Part shown: piece by piece, positions 1 through 13,224 of the stretch
Layout of the letters: each line of letters opens with the position of its first letter
How positions within the stretch are numbered: position 1 is the stretch's first letter
Source of the DNA: Dromaius novaehollandiae
Taxonomy: Eukaryota; Chordata; Aves; Casuariiformes; Dromaiidae
Assembly (NCBI RefSeq): GCF_036370855.1
Contig: NC_088098.1
Span: 41,791,981-41,855,980 of the forward strand
Direction of reading: 5' to 3'
Length of the DNA: 64,000 bases
Made by a program: the position numbers and the translations under genes
The notes under the pieces: model-generated
What the model was told of the DNA's origin: nothing
Database searches by the model: none
What the model saw: the letters and a program-made list of their open reading frames with translations, nothing else

Positions 1-3000
1 ACGTATGTTAAGTGTTATACAATGTAAGAGATGACATTAATTATTTTGTATTAAACATGTCCAGTAAAAGCAAGGAAATACAATTCTGAAAAAGGAATCC
101 TGCATGAAGTAGAAATAGTAAAATACTTGAGGGGTCAGGAACAATATTTTTTTGGTTAGTGCCAAAATTTGCAGAAGCATAGTAGGTTTTTTTTTTTACT
201 TTTCTCAAAATTGCCAGAGAGGCCCTGGGTAGGTCCGTAGTAGAGGTGCTAGGAAATAAAGGAAGTGCAGAGTTTCATAGTCCTGTGGGAAGTGGAAATC
301 CTAAGGACCTGATGGATAAAATTACCTTTTTAGTACCTCAACCTTGCCCCATGAAAAAGACTTACAGGTTGAGGGGAATCCTATTGGTATGTTGAAGATA
401 ACTGGTCCCCAGAGACAGATTTTATGGTCCTCTTACAAAGTGGTCCCGTTTTATGGTCTTACTGTACTCAAATGAAAAATGTCTATTACGTTAATTTAAT
501 AAAATTGTAGTCTGCTATGTAAAATCCATCCACTTGTCTATCTTCAATCACATGTGCTCAGTTCAGTGCAGAAATGTTTAAGTGCTTATTTTGAATTAGA
601 TTATTTTATTCATGGTTTAGGAGATGCTGAGGTAAAATAAGATGTATTTAAGATCATTCATTAAATGTCTCTTTTCATCCCTAGAATAATCTTGTTGGTC
701 ACAGAGAATTATGTCATATTTTGTTATATTATGCATCAAGACCTAAACCAGTTAATTTCTCATTGTAAGGTATGTCCAAATAACACATTTATGGAGTTAT
801 ATATTTGTTATTTCTATTTTTAGATGTTGTTTAAAACAACACAACCAGTCTATTAACCAGTTGATTGTAAGTATGGGTGCCAACAGGGACATAGTTCATC
901 GATGAAGACACATATATGAGGTACATTGAAAGATATATCACACATTTATTTCTGCAGTATATACTAATATATGTACTATTGATGTGAAAAGAAACTTTGT
1001 ATTAATAAAAGGTTTAAAACAATGCTTTAATTCAGCATGTATGGAGGCCAAATTTACTATTGTTAGTACAAGGAATTGCAAATTGTGTATCTCTTACTGT
1101 GTTCCTGAGCATGAAATCCTGCATAAGACATAGATCATCACTCTTTCCTGAATTAGAGGGCATGCCAGGCTTGCACACATACCCACATATAGGGCATGTA
1201 TGTATGCATATGTGTATGGTGCACATATGAATGAAGTTGCACACAAATACTTAGAGTGCAGCTGTCGGGAAGCCACCCTAAGCGATACAGCATGTTAGCC
1301 ACGGGACCCACTGATGTCTGTCATGGGACAGAAATGTTGTCTTTCAAAACAATTAACTCTTACAACTCAGACCAGAGCATTAACATTTTCTTTTTGTCAC
1401 ACTATTCTCTCTACCATCCATGCCGGTCCTTTACAGCCTTGTAAGGGATTTCAGGTCCTGCTTCTGCTCATATGGTTTTCCTCAGAAAATGTCCTTGTTC
1501 CTTAAATGAATAATTCCTGGAATTCTAATACATGAAATGAACAGGAAAACATACTTAATATTTTCATAGGAACATTTTTTGGGTTCTATAAAATATGGAT
1601 ATTTAAGTATTTTATGACTATAGTTCTGTTTTCTAAGAAAATTTCCACATAGAACAAACCCATTTTCTTTCACAAATCTCTTACTTTTCAACAAGTATTA
1701 AGCTTCACAAAACTTATACAGTAAAATACACATTCAACTTACGAAATACCTAATGGTAAGCCTTTAGGTTTATCTAAGTCCAGTGAAATTGCATATGCAT
1801 TTTATTGGCAGGATAGTAATACTGGTTGTGCTGTAAAGCTACTAATGAAGCAGAACATTTACTGACAATTTATTCTGTGAGCTCCTGCTGGAATGTGAAG
1901 AACAAATATTTCCAGTCTGAGGACAGGATCACTGTGCCTGGTGCCGAAAAGTAAATAGAATAAAAGAAAGTAGGAGTTCCAGTTACAAACATGCGTTCGG
2001 GTAGATCAGTATTTACTGTCCAAGATGTGGGAAGGAGGTAGCACGAACAAGCAGATCTTAGCTACCAACGACTGTGTTTACATCATGCCACAGCTCTTCT
2101 ACTCCTTGCTGCTCTGCCTCCACATCTTTTTTCAGTGGGATATATAAAACACATTATATTGCTTTAACTGTAATGATATATGTAAAGAAATACAGAGTCC
2201 TCATTGCTTTCACCACAGCTGCCATTTTGCTTATATTAAAATAACTATCTTGTCATAGTTTATCACCTTATCTGATCCATTATAATAATACACAAAGGCT
2301 CTATCAATGCAACTATATTATTAAATATGCAAAAGCATCCCTGAGAAAATATAAAGTTCCAGCACTTAATTCGTACAAGGTCACTGCTTTCAGACGCAGG
2401 CAAAACTTTAGGAATTATTCGAGATTAGTGCCTTGGTCTGAAAGGAGGAGAGGGAAAGGTGAGAGGAAACACAAAAACCTGTGGTTGGCTTCCTCTCTAC
2501 TGCCCAGAAGCCTGAGTTATGCCCAGAAACCCTGCCCCGGCAATGCAGATATTGCATATATTTTCTTGGCAGCTGGCTTGCACTAGAGCCAGGCTGGACA
2601 GCATATCAGCAGCTAAACTGTGTGGGTGACAGCAGGGTAGCATCCAAGCCGGTGCTAGGGTCCTACTTAATTTGCTAGTGTGAATCTGTAACGGGGTCAA
2701 TATTTACAAAAGTTTACACACAAAATTGCATCTGTATAATTAAAATCGCTTTAAAAATCATAGAGCTAATCCTTGTGTGAAGTTTTTTAAAATCAATACA
2801 ACCTATATCAAAAGGCTTTAGGGAAGATTCACATTGCTTTATTTTGACTATCCAGCTTAGCAGACAAAACTACGTGCTTAGAATTAGGCAGTGTAACTTC
2901 CTAAAAGTGTCTGTGCAGGGGATTGCATTGATTTAAAACAAAAACAAACCAGTGCAATGACCTTGTGCAAGGGTCACCTTACACTCTTAAATCCATATAT

Positions 3001-6000
3001 AAAGGACCCCCTTATCTGTTTCATTCTGAGCACTCACCAGTTTCCCTGCACAAAAACAGTAGTAATAGCAATCAGAATATGACATATCGCTGTTACTACA
3101 CATACCCTCAGAAATGTGGCACCAGCTGCCGTAGAAAAAAATGTTTTCCTCTCCTCTTAATTGTATTTCTAAGGACAAAGCAGATCCCTCACATGCCCTG
3201 ATATTTTTATTTTAATTTTCTTTTCAGAGTGTGTTTTGTCTGAAATTGTATCCTGAGAATTCCCTCAGGCTGGAGGTTATTCTTCTCTCTCTTAAGGCTG
3301 ATGTCTCTAGGCCTACAGCCGCACCAGTTATATCCCTGCACAAACTGGCCGTTGTGACCAGGCAGAAGGATCATAGCAATGGCTAGTCAGCCTGGGAATT
3401 TTAAATACAAAACCAATGCAGACCTCACCATAATTTCCTGGGAATGTATGCAGAAAAGATTACAAGAAGGAATAAGATTTTCATGGACTAAAATTACTTT
3501 CTTTCTTATATCCAAAATCTATTGCTTTAATCAAAATTTCTACTCTCAAATGGCAAGAAAACAACTTTTGTTGAATTGCCTACTTAGCTGCAGTGATAAT
3601 AGGTTAAACGAGCATTGATTATCTTTCTGTAATGATAAATTATTGCATACACGTTAGGTTTGGCAATGCTTTTCTTAAGTCTCATTCAGTTCTAGTTTTG
3701 TAAAAATACACATCTTTTAAGGCTTAAACGAAAATTGTAGTAAATATACCGAATGATTTACTGAATGACACAATGATTTACTGAAAAAATGCTTTGCATT
3801 ATGTGCTTTTACGTGTATCTCTTCAAAAAAACTGAATATACTTCAGTGGATATTAGAAAATGCAGTCAACAATGCTGCAATTCAGCATGGCACTGAAGAA
3901 GAAATCACGATAGGTAGTTTATTAAACAAAAGGATGGATTGAAAGAGCAAAACTGCCTCTCTTCCGGATGAAATCCTTCTCAAAGCATCTTCGCTGCCTC
4001 ATGGATCCTCTCCCACCTATATGTAGAAACACTCCTGTACTCCAAGACGAAGAGAGAGCTTTTGGGGCAACAACTGGTGAGCTTTGAGAAACTTTTTTGG
4101 AAAGCACTGCAGTAAATAAGGCCCAAGGACAAAAGTCCTTATTCTGCAAGAGTTTCAAGGCATTCCTGCCCTTTCCTGCCTTCCAAGATTTCTTCAGGAT
4201 GTTGGTCCCTCAGAGACCCCAGCACAACCATTTGTGGGGCTGGGCTCTCAACCAGCTCAGGCTCCCCTTCATATGGAAACCAGCTGACTAAAGTGACTGA
4301 AACAACTTATAAAAAGAACAATTCTTATTTTTCTTGGTTATATTTTGGCTTTGGGAATGAACTTTTGGAAGGCAGGGGGAGGAGTGAGAACTATTTAAAG
4401 CAGCACTGTCACTGAAAAATTGCGTGCGGAAGTGTAGCACAGACCTTTCTTAAACGCTAATGTGGACAGCTGAGAGCCAACTCTTAAAGGCATTTAGACA
4501 GCTAGAGGCACAACTTTTCAAAATGCCACTGGGCATCTATTCATGTTTGTGGGCTATTAAATACCTTTGAAAAGTCTGTCTTGATGTGGTAATGGAAGCA
4601 AATGACACTGAAGCTCCTCACCTAAGAATCTTTGAAGATTTTAGTCTTCATGTCTAAACTACAAAGTCAGATATCTTCCGTTGTTTTCAGAAGGTTTTAG
4701 ATCAGGGATTCTTTTCTCACATTTCTTGGCAAAGCTTGATTTTGATGGCTAAGTTGAAGTTGTGACCTGATATTATGGGGTCAGTCTTTGTTTCCCAGAA
4801 GCTGGCAGATGGTAGACTTGTACTATTAATTTGTCATTTTCAAAATTACGGCAAGGCTTTTGGGCATCAACAGTGTAACCCTCTAATGCTCACATTGCTC
4901 CACAGGTTCCTGCTATGCATCCATTTCTTGGCGGTAGGCACGCATCTCCCATGCTTGGAGGACCGCAGAAGCCTTCCACTCATCCCAACACAGCTGATAG
5001 GAAGGAGCCTGTCATTATTACAGCCATAGGATAGATAGAACATATCTTCTGGGGAGGAGTATAAGTTTATGTTAAAAAAAAAATGCTCCTGGATAGGTGA
5101 TATAAGTATTTTAACTACACCTAAATGGCATTGTACTCTTGGTCAAAAAGTTGTTCTGGCTCCTTTGTTTAGATGGGAAAGTTTAATCAGAAAATGTGGT
5201 TCTATGTGGTAGTCCATTTGTGATGTCAAAAATGAATTTTTCTGGAGCAGGCATGCAATTCCCTCTTTCATTTGGCAACTTCTGGTTCCTTAATTTCCTT
5301 ACTAAAGAAAATTAATAAATTCTTCAGCATCCATATACTTTCTGTGTTAATTCCACACTGATACTAGTTTGGAAGCTACTTCTGTCCATAGTGATACACT
5401 AATTGTTGCTAACTAGTCCAACTAGTGTGGATTGTGTTTCACTTTATGCAGTTCTATTCTACAGTCATCTTAAAATCATCGTCACAATCTTCCACAAGTC
5501 TGTGCTTCAAATATCGTCTGAATTTATGAGGCTTAGGAGTTTGGACTGCTTTCAGGACTCTTAATCTGCATATTTGCCTATATATTAATTTAAAATGTCA
5601 TATAGTTCCAGATACAATTCTTGAAATACTGACTTCTGGGCTCTGAAAAAATTAAAGAAACATTTCTGTGGATTCCACTGACCAAAGAGATTCTGTCTTA
5701 TCAGAATCTGCAGAATATAGCACAGCACACAGAGTGAAAAGATTATTTTTATGAATAAATTTTTATAACCCTAGAAAGTACTTTGTGCTGGTATTTGAAT
5801 GAATGTGCTTCCCTTCCGCTTCACTATTTGATTTAACATATGACCTGCAGTACATTATTTATATATGTCAGTATATAATATATGCACAAACTCCTTCACC
5901 TGTCTACCTTAGAACACACAGTCACATAAAAAATACACATTATTATCCCCTGAAATCTGTTTGAGTAGAAAAAGACAGAAGACTCTTTCAATTGCATTAT

Positions 6001-6916
6001 TCTACCTTTCTGTTTTTGTATTAAAATTGCTTGTACAACATTGCTTTATATTTATCCTTGCTCCTATCTCTCATAATTTCCAGACAAATTCCTTTGTGGT
6101 TAGAATAACATTGCAGGCACCATTCAAAAGCCAACAATGCAGGTTTCCACTTCACAAGATTCTTTCTTAATGGGTTGCAGAAGCAGTACAAGATAATAAA
6201 TTAATTATGAGAAGTTACTTTTGGGAGTAGAACTCAAAGTTTCCTAAATAAATCCATTAGCTGGAGCCAGCAATGTGTCTTTGTACTATTCAATTAATGC
6301 AGACTTCCTTTCCTTCTATTTCCTCTTCTCTGTCAGTATAATTGATAATCACTGCAGCTTGTAGTTTGATACACTCCTTCAGTCCTGTATTTTGCCACAT
6401 CCTTGCAGTTCTGTTAGAGCACAGAAGCAACTAAAATTAGAAAAAAACTGTAAGTATGGGTAGCAGTTGAATATCTACATAAGTTTTGTTAGCATTTCAG
6501 ACAGGGTAGTCTGCCACTATCCTGAAAATCTTTCACATCTGTGGTGGTGTTTCTTCTCCCTTGTGCTTTGCCTGGAACAAGACCTAAATCTTAGCGTCTC
6601 ACCTTCACGTGCTCACCCGAGAGCTCTAAACTGCTTCACTGTGTTTGCCTCACCTGTAGAGAGCATCTTGCTTCATAGAGACAGGTTTTTCCATAGGTTA
6701 CTTCTACTTAGCAAAGTCTGAGATCTAATTTATCAGTTGCCCGGTATTACCTTTCTCTTCTCTGCTTATAACTAAACAAACTTCAGTGGCCTTGTTCCTT
6801 CTCTAGTGATAGGGAATGCTGTGTCTTCCTGCCCAGCAGGAGACATGTCTCTCACATTGGTGGAGTTTACTGTGGTTATATATGACATCTCTAGAGGTAA
6901 CAGCACTTAATAGTTT
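1..6916. other. Intergenic, no gene seen
   Basis: AT-rich spacer. The open frames are short (84 codons at most) and resemble no family. Apart from the small duplication at 3752-3784, nothing stands out. Confidence 0.7.
3752..3784 (+). repeat. Short 20-bp-spaced duplication
   Basis: AATGATTTACTGA occurs at 3752-3764 and again at 3772-3784. Confidence 0.75.
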
Positions 6917-6939
6917 AAAAAAAAAAAAAAAAAAAAAAA
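6917..6939 (+). repeat. Poly(A) run
   Basis: A run of 23 A. No recognisable retrocopy precedes it. Confidence 0.9.
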
Positions 6940-9900
6940 GCAGCAAGCTATATTCTTAAGATCCACCATCTCCTAAGATATGTTCATTAAAATACATCAG
7001 CTGATTACTACATGATGATGCATTTCTCTCTTTATTGCTATAGAAAGAATCGAGGTAGGCAGCTTAGGCAAGAAACCTAGCTTTTAGATGGCTGAAATTA
7101 TATGTAGTCCTCTCTCCTTTCCAAAGTCTACTGAAGCTAGTGCAGTTGTAGCTGCGTAAAGTGGCAGGGAACTACATGGAGATGAAACCCAGGCAGCCAC
7201 TCTGTGGTGTTCAGCACTGACTCAGGAATCCATCTAAATAAGAATTCTTACAATATTGAGAACTAAAATGGTATTGAATCAAATAGTATTTTCTGTTTCT
7301 ATCTATAGAAGTAGTGGACTTGATGTAGACTCTTGATCTGTCAAAATATATGCAACTAGAGAATAAGGGCCTGGATGTTTGTTGCTCATGGTTCAATGTT
7401 ACCTGATTTATTGGAACTGCAAATTGCATTTCACACTGTTCTATTTTTGAACAGGTTTTCATTGTACGTAATGTCCTTTTTTTTTTTTTTTTTATTCAGT
7501 GGGTGACACAGTAATTAGCAGTAATTTTCCGCTAACTAACGCATCAGCTTCATTAACTCAACTGGAATAAATGCAATCTCTCTGTTACTTAAACTGGACC
7601 TTCTCCTGCTAGCACAAAAGCAAGATTGGAGTTTCATTAACAGAATTTATTATATACCAGAAACAAAAGGCAAAGTTTCCTTCTTTTTATAAATATGCAG
7701 CCACAATAGGAATTATTTTAAAGAGATTAATATTGAATATCTATCAAACATAAATGTAATGCTACATAAAATTGGAAAGCTGTTGAAAAGGTGGATTGAT
7801 TTTCATGTTCCAGTAAGGCCTGCAAGGAAAAATACATGAGGATTGAAGAAGACATTAAGACAAAATTACCCCTTGCAAGTATTTCATTAGTTAGGGCTTC
7901 CACAATTAGGAAAATTTTAGATGAACATTACTAGGTCATTTTCTTGGAAACCAGTATATAAGGAGGAACAATGCACATGGCTAAGACAGATATCAGAACA
8001 AATTAGCCAGCCATCATGTGAAAGGAAGGAGACACCCAGATCTTAGCTTAGATATTCTCTACTTCTTATGTTCTCCCTTTGGTAGATACTATATTAACAC
8101 AGAATTTATTTTTGCGTATTCATTTTATTTTGGTTCTCTTATTGTATTTTTCACTGTCTGCCTCAGTATTTTTCAGAGAATTCTAATTATATCCCCACAT
8201 CCCTATTTTTTTCTTCAAACTGTTTCATCTCATGCCAATCTAAGATTTACATTGTACTATATTTTAGTAGCTATTTGAAGCAAGCAGCTCTGATTCTTTC
8301 AAAATTATACCGAAGCTGAAATTTCTGATCCTGCTATCTCCAGTCAGCTAGTGTATCAGCATATTTCCATTGACTTTGATAGGTTATAGCAATTTTTGGC
8401 AGTTGACAGGAACAGCTACTGTACACTGTAAACTACTGTTGATTTATAACAGAGTCACAAGCTCCTAGTGTTTACAAAATTGAGTTATCCCTGTGAAATA
8501 TACTGCTCACTAAGATAGCATTAACACTACATATTTTTTTAGCTATTCATAAACAAGCAAAGACAAATAAAATGGCTAAAAATAATGTGTAGTTTTCATC
8601 TGTTTTAATGGTACAAAGAGCACTTCCAAAGTAAACATAACTAAATAACTTTTTAGCGTTAATTAATCTGTTCTATCAATAAAATGTGCTCAGAGTTATT
8701 GTCTAGCATACTTAATAGGCGGATTTTTGCCTAATCTGCTACAGTGTAATTACACTGAAAATAGCAGCTTAATGTACATAAGACGAGATTTAGGCCTGAG
8801 AACATCAGTGTATGAGTTTCTTATTCTGACTTCTTCTGTAACCCAACATATCAAATACCACAAGTCCATCCTTGCATCAAGTTTGATTGGTTTACAAAAT
8901 ACTTAACTTCAGCTGATCATCTATTTTTCTATGAAAATTTTAGTTGCCATGTTACTTGCACAAAAGAGAAATATTTAGAAAAACACAGATGGAAAAATAG
9001 TATCTAGTTTAAAAAACAAAATGCAAAATTTCAGTAGTGTAATATGTCATGCTTTTGTGCACTGAATGTTTTTTTATTTCTAAATGAACTTTTGAAATGA
9101 AAATAACTTTTCTGAAAATTCTTGAAGTTCAAAATCACAAATAAAGGTTTGTGTATGGGTTTGCTGGGTTTTCGTTTGTTTGTTCGTTTCACAGGAAATT
9201 TCCACAGAATGTTTCCTTTTTCTTAAAAACTGGATGTTCTGGTTCCCATCCATCTGTATATTCAAATTTAGTTTCTCTATGTGAACTATGTTTATCTGTA
9301 TAAATTGTGCTGCTGCTCTGTAAATATCTGAAAGATTTGTCCTCAGAGCTACTGCCGGCTAAACAAGCTTTCATGAACATCCGGTCTTGATACTTCTGGC
9401 GAAAGTATCCTAATACCTGGACGGGTTTCCTCAATAGCCTAGTACTGTGCCTGTCATATTGCTATTTTGCCCTTTCAGATCCGTGAGCCAGCCAACAATA
9501 CGTGATTCTGAAGCGGAAAAATGCTGTTCTTCAATCCACTTCTGCTCCCTCCGAGCAACTGTGATCTCAGATGGAGTCCCGTAGATGGCAGAGCTCTGTC
9601 CTCCCTAAAAATTCGTTGGATATTCTGGGTGATAGCACTGGACAGCAAACAAGCCAAATCAAGCAGGCAAAAAACTGCAACTGAAAAATGTTTAAGGAAA
9701 CAGCACGCCTGCTTACTAATTTTCTGAGCCTTCCCCCTTTCTTTTTCCATCAGACTCATTGCTGTTCACATGCAACTTCATGGCAGAACTCTCACTGACC
9801 TCCATGGAAGCAGAATAGAGTCCACGGTGTTTTATGGAAAGTAAACGTGATCTATATTTAGGCAGCCCCGTAAGTAACGCTCTACAGCATAAAGTAGCAT

Positions 9901-12900
9901 GAGCAGGCACGTAAAGCACCAGGGAACCATAAAGCCTGAACCATCGTTTGCTGGCAAAGCTTCAGTGTGAACACTTAAAACATCCCAGCAAAATCCTATT
10001 AAAAAAATTGCTATTTAGTGACACTGCCTAACACTCATAAAGATCTTCACTGCGCAGAATAACAGAAGTATATTCACCTTTTTATGGCGTGAAGAACACT
10101 CTTAACATGGTAGAAAAGCAGAGTTACAATTCCTGAAAGATAGCCATAACACTTTATACACTTTTTCCTCTGGGAGAGCAGCTGCCAGCTGATTTCTGCC
10201 CCGCTCTGTAGTTACAGTTGTTAAATCTTGCCGGGTAGCAAGGCCTGGTAGAGGCTGGAGGCTGGTGCCTTGCTTTCCCAGCCACATCCTACCTCGCTCC
10301 TCTCATGGCCAGGGTTGGTGTCTCGGGTCACTCCTGTCCTGCTGGCTGCTCCCACCAGCTTCTCTTGACTTTCCTATGTCTGGCTGGGCATCCCGGCGCT
10401 ATCTGCTAGCTGTGCATCGCACCCCACTCTCCTCCCTGCTCCAGTTCATGGCGAAATGTTAACTAGCTCAAATTCAGATGGTAGCTGTCCATTCTGAAAC
10501 AACAAAGGACCCTAAAAACATGGGATTTTCTCCCTTTACGTTATTATGTTATGAGCAGAGTCCTAAAACTGTTCCAAAGGGCTGGTTATTAAAGAAGGGC
10601 GCTGATTTAACTGTATTTTTCCAACAGCTTAATGCACTAACAGCCTGACAGGTGCAACTTAAGTTGCATTCTCAGAGCAGTTTTGTTTCGATTTAGTGTA
10701 AAATCATTCCTCTGCAAAGACTTATTTAAGACGATACCTAAAAAACTTGGATTATTCGTATTAAGGATGTGTAAAATACTAGTCTGGACCTTGTGAAGAA
10801 TTTTGGTTTGAAAAGCAGCCTTTATTTGTGCAACTTTTTTCAGGAAGAAATCAAGGGATACTAAGTGTACCATTTTCCTTACTGTATTTTTCTGTGCACA
10901 CCTGTGGAGTATGATCCAAATTTATCCAGTTCTTGGATCTAGGAGATGTTGGATGACATCTACTCTGCATAAATTCAGTTTTCCAACAAACCGTACCTGC
11001 TCTTGGGACATGGTTTTGGTGCCTGCTTGAGTATGCAAACCTATGTGTCAAACATCGATAACATGAGAGTGCCTCAAAGGTAGAAGAAATCCCAAAGAGC
11101 AACAGCTCACTCATAATTCCACGTGGTCCGTTCAGACTGCGCAGATGTGTGTGTAGGATTGTGTGTTTCCCAGCTCCTCCCCATCTTTCATGTCCTCTTC
11201 CTCCTTTTTCACTTTCTGTCTTCCTCCCCTGAGGATGTCCCACTCTCAAGCAGTGAGAAACAAGCCAAATTTTGCCCCAAATAGAGATTGACACATAAAT
11301 TCAAAAAACAGTAGAGATATATCTATCTTATGTTAACTAGCAAGAGTTAAAATAACACCTAGAACACATAGAAAACATATTCCATCCAGAATCAGTTATT
11401 TTAAGCAAAATCCCTATTTAAATTGGTACTGAGTTTTCCTGTGACAGGTAATGTATTATAGAATTTAAAAATACTGTACTAAAAGTTCGTAGTTAGAGCC
11501 TGAGTAATTGTATTTTAATAATGAGTGCACACACTATATTCTGACTAGCTATGGGAGATTCGCCTGAAAAAAAGATCAAGATTTTCCTTCTTTTATTTTA
11601 ATTGGAGCATTATAAAACCAGCTACCTAAGAAAAACTGAGCTTGCTGCATATCCAGAGAAAATTTTTTGTGGCTGATGAACTAAAACACAATAGACAAAA
11701 GTCTTCTATTGCATTTTTTAGTCTAAAAATTCTCACTGTGCACATTTAGTTTTGACAGCATATTTTTAACTATGCTATTTGGTATTGTTAGCAAAGATAC
11801 AAAGGCTATGTATGGCCAAAGACGAATGTTTTCTCTTTCCGCTGTAAAATAAATAGGTCTGTCTTTCTTTTGTGTCTCTTTTCAGAAAATTAAAATGGTA
11901 AGAGCCATTTATCTGTCTCTAATGGTCATGGCTATATGCATTATTGCTAATTAATGGCATTAAGTGTCTGAGCAGCGGAATTGCTCCTCCAGTATAAAGT
12001 AAACAGAACTCTAAAATATACTAAATCAGGGAATTCAATACATCCAAGCAGAATGGAAATAACAAGTGGATGCTGCTGTTTTTCTGTTGTGAAAGTCCGT
12101 CTCCAAAACAGGTGTTTTTAGAACTGCAAATCTGCAGAAATACGCTCTAGTGTAATGGTCACGGTTTTCAGTTAGCATGTTGCATTAATAGGAAAAAAGG
12201 GCTCTAAGTTGTCCTCAGAGAGGTGAAACTTGCTGCACTGATCACAGGTGGATTAGAGTGGGAACTACCAAAATCAGGTTCCTGAGAATAAATCAGATGT
12301 TAAAGTGCAAGGCACCAGCTGAGACCTGTACTCATCAATAGAAAATAGAAAATATTTGCTTTGTGAAATTTCACCAAGAACATTGTTTTCAAAATTAATT
12401 GGTAGTTCTGGGCCATGTTGCATCCCAGAAGCATATACAAAAATTGAAAACCTAGTTAAAATAACCTAACTCTTTTTTTATTCTTTTTTTACTTCTTTCT
12501 CTAAGAGGTTTTATTGCTTGTACCGCGAGATCCCAAGTTATGTTTATTTACCTAATATTATCAGAGCTGTATGCTTCAAGTAGCTCATCAGCTTTTCCTC
12601 TCAAAGTCATCAGTATAATTTTTAAGAGCCAACTTGTGCATAGTAAGATCTAGCTAATTCACAAAGCATAAAAGGTTTTAAACCAGGTGTCAGATGCAGC
12701 CATTAGAACAGCCAACTGCTTTCTGCAAATGTTCACTTAGCAGCAATGTAACCAGTGCTTGGTCTCCTAAGAATATGTTGATTTTTGATTTCTGCAGTGA
12801 TATATTCTAGTTAAGCCATCAGTGCCACCTTTTATTTCTCAGTAGTTATGTATTTATCTGTGAGAACCAGTTCCCCACAAAGATTATACAGCTTGGATTG

Positions 12901-13184
12901 TATCTATTGCTCAGAAGGAACACTTCTTGCCCCTCATAAAGCACTGTTCAAGTGCACACACATATTTCTGTGGCTTTCCCTGCAGAGAAAATGCCTATCA
13001 CCTAGCAATATCTAGTAAAGAATATGCTGCAAAAGTGTATTCACATTTTTCCTCTCTTGCTGGGGATGAATTTGTCTGCTTCTGGGAAATACGTCCGGCA
13101 TCTTCCCAATCACTGTTATACTCACAATAAATGTTTGAAAATGTGACTTTACAAATAGGAAACTGGCATTTTATATAGTACCCT
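6940..13184. other. Intergenic, no gene seen
   Basis: AT-rich spacer with a mildly GC-richer patch at about 10180-10450. The 147-codon minus-strand frame at 10851-11294 has no family resemblance. A microexon-like splice-site pair lies at 11886-11897. Confidence 0.65.
7477..7493 (+). repeat. Poly(T) run
   Basis: A run of 17 T. Confidence 0.9.
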
Positions 13185-13224
13185 GACTAATGTAAATAGA
13201 AATAGACTAATGTAAATAGAAATG
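13185..13224 (+). repeat. Tandem duplication of a 20-bp unit
   Basis: GACTAATGTAAATAGAAATA occurs twice in a row with one difference in the last base. Each copy contains GTAAATA, a forkhead-type core. Confidence 0.85.

Noticed and set aside
10851-11294. 147-codon open frame on the minus strand
   Set aside because: No recognisable domain, no codon-usage shift, no splice partner; one such frame is expected by chance in 64 kb.
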